NCBI RefSeq assembly: GCF_040869045.1
Contig: NC_090322.1
Location: 179,442,672 to 179,506,671 of the forward strand
Direction of reading: 5' to 3'
DNA from: Eurosta solidaginis
Lineage: Eukaryota; Arthropoda; Insecta; Diptera; Tephritidae
DNA length: 64,000 nt
Both the position numbers and the translations under genes were made by a program. Shown here one piece after another: positions 58,564 to 64,000 of this stretch (positions within the stretch are counted from its first letter, which is position 1; each line of letters starts with the position of its first letter). A model generated the notes under the pieces. That model saw nothing but the letters and a program-made list of their open reading frames with translations, searched no databases and was not told the DNA's origin.

Positions 58564-58690
58564 GTTGAAAGGCACTTTTCTCTTATATATGGCAACTACA
58601 TCATCTGCGTACGACGTAAATTTGACGGGTCCTTCATTGAACCGCCTGAGCAGTTGGTTAGAGACCAGCGTCTGCAGCAGAGGTGACAAT

Positions 58691-59887
58691 AGCTTTCAGA
58701 AAGCTCCTACAACTTCTCTGAATTAAAATTGATACTTTGTTCGACATTATGGATAACATTTAGATGGATGAACTCATTAGGTAATCAAATCCTGTAATAA
58801 AACTCCCGTAAGCATTTTGATGACTCTGATCCTTTATTCCCTTATACTTTTGATAAAATATTTTGCGAAGATTTTTCAACTTCTATATAACAGGCCAATT
58901 CAAATGGTTTGCTTGTTATCTTAGTAACATTTCAAGTGTAAATAGTGACTGGTAGACACATTAAAACCTTCCAAAGACTCAGACCTCAGACTTAACATCC
59001 CACTCTATTTTGCATTTATTAGTCTCAAATTTTAAATGAAAACGTTGTGCTTTTGGGCAAGCAAGATTAGCCAAATTTTTAACAATTTTTGTTTTCTTTA
59101 ATTTATATGTGTTTGTATGCATTCACTTAGTACATGTACTTTTGTCTTATAAATATACTCTGTGGTTGAAAAACATGTATGAAGACCATAAAAGTATCAC
59201 ATTATCACTTGCCATTAAAGACATTGTCAACGTATCACATCACAGCAGCTGCTTTTTGTATACCTACGTGTGTTCATTGTTTGATATTTTTATATATGGG
59301 TTATTATATTTAAGTTTTTTGTTTGTCATCTTGTATGTACATACCTATTATTTGATATTTTTGTTATTTTCCAATTTTTTTTTATGTACATGTATACGTT
59401 TTCTTCTTATTTGGCTTAGAACTAATAACTGATATACTTAAAATATCTCATTACAAACAAGTAAGTTGAATCATGACGCTGATGCTTTTGTGGCCAGGCA
59501 CACTGAGAAAATTTATTGGAAAATAAAAGTTCTTAAGGTTTTTGAAGTGATTCTGATAAGCAGCAATCATGCCTGTACAAAATTTCGACTAAACTACCCA
59601 AATGATTCAAGGTGCTGCGTAGCGCAACCCTTTCAATGGGATGCAAACGCAGTCCTCATGGAGCTAGCGGCTGGGGAGGGGAATGATTTGGGATTGGATG
59701 GATGAGCTTAAACTTTAAATGTGCTTGTTCTCGACACGTACAGATCCGCTATATGCGCCAAAGGACCATCTATATCGCTAACACTCGCCAAAAATTTCGA
59801 AGTGTCTTTATCGGTACAACAAGAACAAGAGGAAATAATGAAATATTTCCCAGGGTTCCATTTCTTTATTTGTATATGTGTGTTTTT
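58691..59887. other. Unassigned region
   Basis: AT-rich. The 107-residue plus-strand frame at 59,109-59,432 is hydrophobic and looks like chance translation of T-rich DNA. Frames at 59,466-59,705 and 59,702-59,909 lack domains I know. Confidence 0.35.
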
Positions 59888-59989
59888 TAAACGGTTTTAT
59901 TTAGCTTGACTTGACAGGCTGCACGGCTGTTGTGAAAAAATTTTTTTATTGAAATTTAAGTAACTTCCCGATAACGTACAAGCTTGAAA

Positions 59990-60680
59990 CTTGGATATAG
60001 TTCATACCCCAATGACAATGCAATAATAAGAAAAAAATCGCCGCTAGGTGACAAAAGTATCGATTTATTCACAAAAATCGTATTTGTGGTCCAATTTGAC
60101 TCATATTTGGAACACATAATATATACAAGAATAGAAAGTGACCTATGAAAAAAATTGCCGTTAGGTGGTGCAAGGATCGAGATATTCACAAAAATCGTAT
60201 TTGTGGTCCAATTTGGCTCATATTTGGAACACATAATACATGCAAGAATAGAAAGCAAACTATGAAAAAAAAATCGGGGCTAGGTGGTGCAAGAATCACC
60301 GCTAGGTGACGCACGGATCGAGATATTTACAAAAATCGTATTTGTGATCCGATTTGGCTCATATTTGGAACACATAATACATACATGAATAGAAAGCAAC
60401 ATATGAAAAAAAATCGCCGCTAGGTGGTGAAAGGATCGAGATATTCAAAAATCGTATTTCCGGTCCGATTTGACTCATATTTGGAACACATAATACATAC
60501 ATGAATAGAAAACGGCCAGAGGAAAAAATCGGCGCTAGGTGGCGCAAAAATCGAGATATTAAAAAATTTCGTATTTCTGGTCCGATTTGGTCCATATTTG
60601 GAATACATTATACATACGTGAATAGAAAGCGACCTATTTTGTCCGATTTGGCTCATATTTGGAACAAATATTACATACAG
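59990..60680. repeat. Tandem repeat of ~115-125 bp in Helitron-like relic copy 2
   Basis: About five to six degenerate monomers containing aaaatcgtatttgtggtcc, gatttggctcatatttgga, acacataatacatacatgaa and atcgccgctaggtgg. Copy 1 (840-900) has only about one monomer, so the array expanded in this copy. The minus-strand frames of 78-103 residues with repeated CSKYESNW are translations of the array, not genes. Confidence 0.85.
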
Positions 60681-60940
60681 TCCGGTAGACGTGACATCAA
60701 AATATTTAGGAGTTCGAGGAGAGACAAGCATACGTGGCGCAAAGTCGAGTAAAGTCTTTGAAAGGATTATGTATTAGGGACTTAGATTGTAACAAATTGT
60801 CAGGAAAGAGTCCTTGTAATAATGAGTCACTAAATGAACCAAATAGAATGAGAAATAATGGACAAATAAATAAAGACTAAAAACTTGAAAATAAAATAGT
60901 TAAAATAAAATTTTTAATTTTAATTTTTTAATTTAAATTT

Positions 60941-61313
60941 ATACTGTTTTCACACAGAAACTTAATGATATCATTTCACCATCTAATGAAATCGTAAATT
61001 TTCTGCTTTCACACATAAGTAGCTGCTCGATTGGTATGAAGGATGAAAGGTCAAGGGAATAAAATGACAATGCTATATGACAGACAATGACATTTACTTT
61101 GACAAATGACATTTTAAGCACTGAACATACCAAAAACTAAGAAGCTGAACACTCCCAACAGAGTTGCATTGAGCTTTTTATTTCATTAGGCATTCGATTA
61201 GTCACTAATGAAATAATTATAGATTTGAATCTTGTATGGAAAATTGAGAATAAGCGTCTTAATGTAGAAAACTGCCTTTATTATTCAATAAGCTGTGTGT
61301 GCGAAAATAGTAT
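60941..61313. mobile_element. Candidate MITE
   Basis: Ends are imperfect inverted repeats: ATACTGTTTTCACACA at the left and, in reverse complement, ATACTATTTTCGCACA at the right. It lies between two parts of the Helitron-like relic that are closer together in copy 1. An internal palindrome tttcattag...ctaatgaaa sits at 61,181-61,214. No coding capacity and no clear TSD. Confidence 0.45.
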
Positions 61314-61440
61314 TAGATTGATGAGGAGTGTGATGACTAGTACCTAGGACCTACTTGATTATTTTCTAGCTTTTAGTATTATAATTACTTCATGTAAGTA
61401 TTGTTTTCAATAAAACCGTTTAACTTAAAAAATTTTGTTT

Positions 61441-61529
61441 AATTATTTTATTTTAACTAAAGATTATTTTTGAATTTGACTTTTTGGAATCATAATTTTT
61501 AAAATTTTGTTCCTGTGGTCAAATATATA
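61441..61529. other. Short AT-rich spacer
   Basis: No feature seen between the Helitron-like relic and the RTE remnant. Confidence 0.4.
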
Positions 61530-62840
61530 GCCGGCTTCAGGATCCTCTAGGTGACTTTTTCGCTATGCTAACTGGCACCAGTTGAAAACACTAAGAGAAT
61601 TTTAATCAGCAGGAAGTGGGGTCCGCCCACTTGCTCAGCTTCCGTGGGCAGGTTCCGATAAAGATACCTTCTTGGCAGGATCGTCATCATGCAATCGCAA
61701 AACATGGCCTAACCAGCATAGCTTCTGTATTTTAATTCGCTCGACTATGTTGATGTTTGCGAAAACTCGTCATGAAATCTTTTCGGTACTCGCTAGCGCT
61801 TAGAGGTCCGTAAAATTTTCGAAAAAATTTTCTCTCGAACACTCCCAAAGCCATCCCATCAGATGTTGTCAATGTTCATGTTTCTGCTTCATATATCAGT
61901 ATGAGAACGATAAGTGCCTTTCAGGGCGCTCGTTTGCCCAAAGAAGACGTTACTTCTCAATTTTCTACCTATTCCACAGCGGCATTATTAAGCAAGAGTA
62001 TTTTTACACTGAATTTTAGGGCTAACTTTGTTGTTTTGGTTGCTTCTGGTTACAAACTAAACGAAGCCTTTTGTTGTTTCAAAGATATGGCTGTCAACAG
62101 TGGTGCGTTTTTCAAGATTCAAGTGCGCCGACTCTTTGCTTGATGACAGCGGGTACTTATTTTTGTTATAATTCGCCATTAAACCTACATTTTCTACTGC
62201 ATTTTCTAATTTGGAGTGAACAGAGCTTACAGCTCAGCTGTTCAGGCCAATGATGGCAATGTCGCCAGCATATACCAGTAATTGCACAGATTTTTAGACT
62301 ATAGTTCCAGGGCGGTTAAGTTCTGCCTGCAGCTAATATAATTTTCTCAAGCATCAAATTAAAGAAATCGCACGATAGGGGTCACCCTGTCTGAAACCTC
62401 GTTTAGTTTCGAAAGGCACGGAGAGGTCCTTCCCGACTCTGACTAAGCTGATGGTGCTGTGCAAAGTCATTTTGCACAGCCGAATAAGTTTTGCGGAGAA
62501 ACCAAATACAGACATAGCCGTATATAGGCAGCTATTCTCGGTGCTATACCAGGCGACTCTTAAATCGACGAAGACGTGATGTATGTCAATTCGTTTTTTC
62601 GCTTTTTTTCAAAATTTTGCGTAAAGTGAAAGTCTGGTCGATGTTAGATTTACCAGGTCTGAAGCCACACTGCTAAGGCCTAATGAGCCGATTAACGGTG
62701 GGTTTCAAATTTTCGCATAATACGCTTAGCATGACCGTGTGTGCGATATTAAGAAAGCTGATTCCGCGATGGTTAGCGCAGTTTGTAGAATCTTATTTTT
62801 CCGGACTGGGCAAAGAACACTTAGATTCCAATCGTCGTGC
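61530..62840 (-). pseudogene. Decayed RTE reverse transcriptase
   Basis: Antisense to the plus strand. 62,385-62,560 is the complement of the RTE region with the RT motif B neighbourhood (cgaaacgaggtttcagac, gttgagcaccatcagctcag-like text). 62,640-62,690 matches the GFRPGKSTIDQ region. 62,790-62,830 matches the cccagtcc...gattccaa region. 61,690-61,760 matches the LRWLGHVMRM tail (aggccatgttttgcgattgc on the minus strand). It aligns in order with 14,500-15,700. Numerous shifts and a missing YADD region make it a pseudogene. The 5' part continues beyond the Helentron-like insertion. Confidence 0.75.
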
Positions 62841-62880
62841 ATGCACTCGTCCGACCGTATGTATGTACCTTACCAACTAC

Positions 62881-63380
62881 TTTTTTACTCAGCTGAGCAG
62901 AGCTCACAGAGTATATTAATTTTGTTCGCATAACGGTTCCCCGTAACGGCATAAACTAATCGAGATATATATAGATTTCTATATATCAAAATGATCTGGG
63001 CGAAAAAAGAAATTCATTTAGCCATGTCTGTCCGTCCGTCCGCCCGTCCGTCCATTAACACGATAACTTGAAAATTTCGAGGTATCTTAATTAAATTTGG
63101 TATGTACGAAATCGGACTATACCCACGCCCAATTTTTCGATATCGAAAATTTCGAAGAACCGAATAAGTGGAATAATTCATTACCAAAGACGGGTAAAGC
63201 GATTAAACTTGGTAGGTGGGTTGACCTTATGACGCAGAATAGAAAATTAGTAAAATGTTTGACAATGGGCGTGGCACCGCCCTCTTTTAAAAGACGGTAA
63301 TTTAAAAGTTTGGCAAGCTGTAATTTGGCAGCTGAGTATGTAATGTTCGGTTACTCCCGAACTTAGCCTTCCTTACTTAT
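62881..63380 (+). mobile_element. Short Helentron-like copy (~500 bp) inside the RTE remnant
   Basis: Starts ttttttactcagctgagcag and ends ggttactcccgaacttagcc followed by ttccttacttatt. It has a GTCC tract (63,030-63,052), then about 240 bp of the module, then jumps at about 63,332 directly to ctgagtatgtaatgttcgg, so the minisatellite and most of the module are deleted. Its 5' end (cgcataacggttccccgtaacgg) matches the variant in the 6.8-8.6 kb copy, not the array type. Confidence 0.8.
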
Positions 63381-63394
63381 TTAATATGATTATT

Positions 63395-64000
63395 GCTATT
63401 ATGACATCATCATCAATTATGGACTCGGGTTCGTCATTTTTCCTGTGTTTTTCAACGCTCCCTCCATTCAGGAGCACAAAGAAGTATTCCCTACATAGTC
63501 TAAGCACTCTCTTGATTTAGTGTATGTGGTCGTTGCTTTAGTTTTTACAGGAGTTTACCAGTAAAGTGAGTTAGCAGAGATAAAATTTATGCGAATTAAA
63601 GGACGCTAAAGATGCCTTATGTAGATACTGCTGTTTAATAAAACTATTTTGTTGTAATCGCAAACCCCCGCTCCTCACATAGTTTTCAGTTATTGATTAC
63701 ACCACAAACATAAAAAAAAATCACTTCGTCTGTCGGCGAGTTTTTTGGTAAAATTTGAAGGCGTCATTCCGGGTGGCTAACCGCTCAAGCTTCGCGTACT
63801 CACGCCTTTCTTCCACTGCTTTTTTCTTCTTATAAAGACGTCCTTCATTCCTTTTCAGCTGGCGGTAGCGTTCATACACTTTACTTTTCTCAATGTAGCC
63901 CTGTACTCAACGTCCTTTTTTCGGTTGCAACGCAGCATTCTTCTACAGTACGAGCGAATAAGATTATGCTGGGTGGAGCTTGTATCAATATATTTGAAGA
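63395..64000 (-). pseudogene. Decayed RTE, linker between endonuclease and RT (continues off window)
   Basis: On the minus strand 63,965-63,725 encodes VYERYRQLKRNEGRLYK and an Arg/Lys/Glu-rich stretch leading to LATRND and KFYQKLADR, the RTE linker. 63,500-63,400 encodes FVLLNGGSVEKHRKNDEPE then IIDDD, matching LLNGGSNSPRRDEEPDPAIDDD downstream of the linker in the 12.6-kb element. It retains sequence between KFYQ and LLNGG that the 12.6-kb copy has lost. 63,510-63,720 is unmatched and may be an insertion. The element runs past the window's right edge. Confidence 0.7.

Larger units (their letters stand above)
56398..58690 (-). pseudogene. Old LOA-like LINE remnant, interrupted twice
   Basis: Minus-strand remnant in three blocks: 56,398-56,799 (C-terminal tail and end of RNase H), 57,595-58,378 (RNase H, connection) and 58,551-58,690 (RT end). 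Each aligns in order with the element at 1.1-4.9 kb: for instance 57,610-57,660 with 1800-1840, 58,005-58,150 with 2395-2540, and 58,600-58,685 with 2850-2935 (accgcctgagcagttggtt). It is more diverged than the inserted LOA fragment and has many shifts, so it is an older insertion. Confidence 0.7.
59888..61440 (+). mobile_element. Helitron-like relic, copy 2, with expanded tandem repeats
   Basis: The plus-strand counterpart of 312-1140. It begins near ttttatttagcttgact, carries an amplified tandem array (59,990-60,680), the helicase tail DNA at about 60,660-60,790, then acttgaaaataaaatag. It resumes after a candidate MITE with tgatgactagtacctagg and gttttcaataaaaccgttta (61,335-61,430). The helicase frame is destroyed by an extra stretch of about 20 bp near 60,710 and later stops. 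It lies in opposite orientation to copy 1. Confidence 0.55.

Noticed and set aside
59956..60731. Minus-strand ORFs with repeated CSKYESNW-like units
   Set aside because: They follow the ~120-bp tandem repeat and have no start or domain logic.

Overview
This looks like a gene-poor, repeat-dominated stretch of a fly genome. The base composition is AT-rich and there are no bacterial-style operons. The non-LTR retrotransposon types and a DINE-1/Helentron-like repeat ending in CTTCCTTACTTGTT are what one expects in higher Diptera; a tephritid fruit fly is my best guess, by inference only. I could not recognise any host protein-coding gene, rRNA or tRNA. Almost every sizeable reading frame belongs to a transposable element (TE).

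Layout. 0.3-1.1 kb: a Helitron-like relic with a PIF1-type helicase tail, cut by a LOA-like non-LTR element (1.14-4.92 kb) that has a 14-bp target-site duplication (TSD). 5.2-8.6 kb: a fragment and then a full copy of the Helentron-like repeat. 11.8-16.25 kb: a Jockey-like element split by an almost complete RTE element with a 12-bp TSD. 16.6-18.3 kb: another Helentron-like copy. 21.1-25.7 kb: a CR1/Jockey-superfamily LINE with two long intact ORFs, the best-preserved gene pair in the window. 26.675-40.384 kb: four head-to-tail copies of the Helentron-like repeat, fused end to start with no spacer, each carrying a minisatellite of about 128 bp. 41.7-44.6 kb: one more separate copy. 45.14-48.21 kb: a DNA transposon with inverted repeats of about 500 bp and a broken DDE-like transposase. 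49.1-50.76 kb: a broken 5'-truncated LINE. 50.8-52.2 kb: LOA 3' scraps and Helitron-related repeats. 53.19-54.28 kb: a large foldback element. 54.94-55.30 kb: a deleted hAT element with a perfect 8-bp TSD. 56.4-58.7 kb: LOA fragments of two ages nested in each other, one carrying a 172-bp insertion with a 13-bp TSD. 59.9-61.4 kb: a second copy of the Helitron-like relic with an expanded tandem array and a candidate MITE. 61.5-64 kb: a decayed RTE interrupted by a short Helentron-like copy.

How the parts relate. The window is a layered record of insertions. The CR1-like ORF1/ORF2 pair could still work as an RNP plus endonuclease/reverse transcriptase unit. The RTE, LOA and Jockey copies are broken. 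The Helentron-like copies are non-coding and would depend on a Rep/helicase supplied elsewhere. The two most unusual structures are the precise tandem Helentron-like array and the long-TIR transposon with the unfamiliar transposase.
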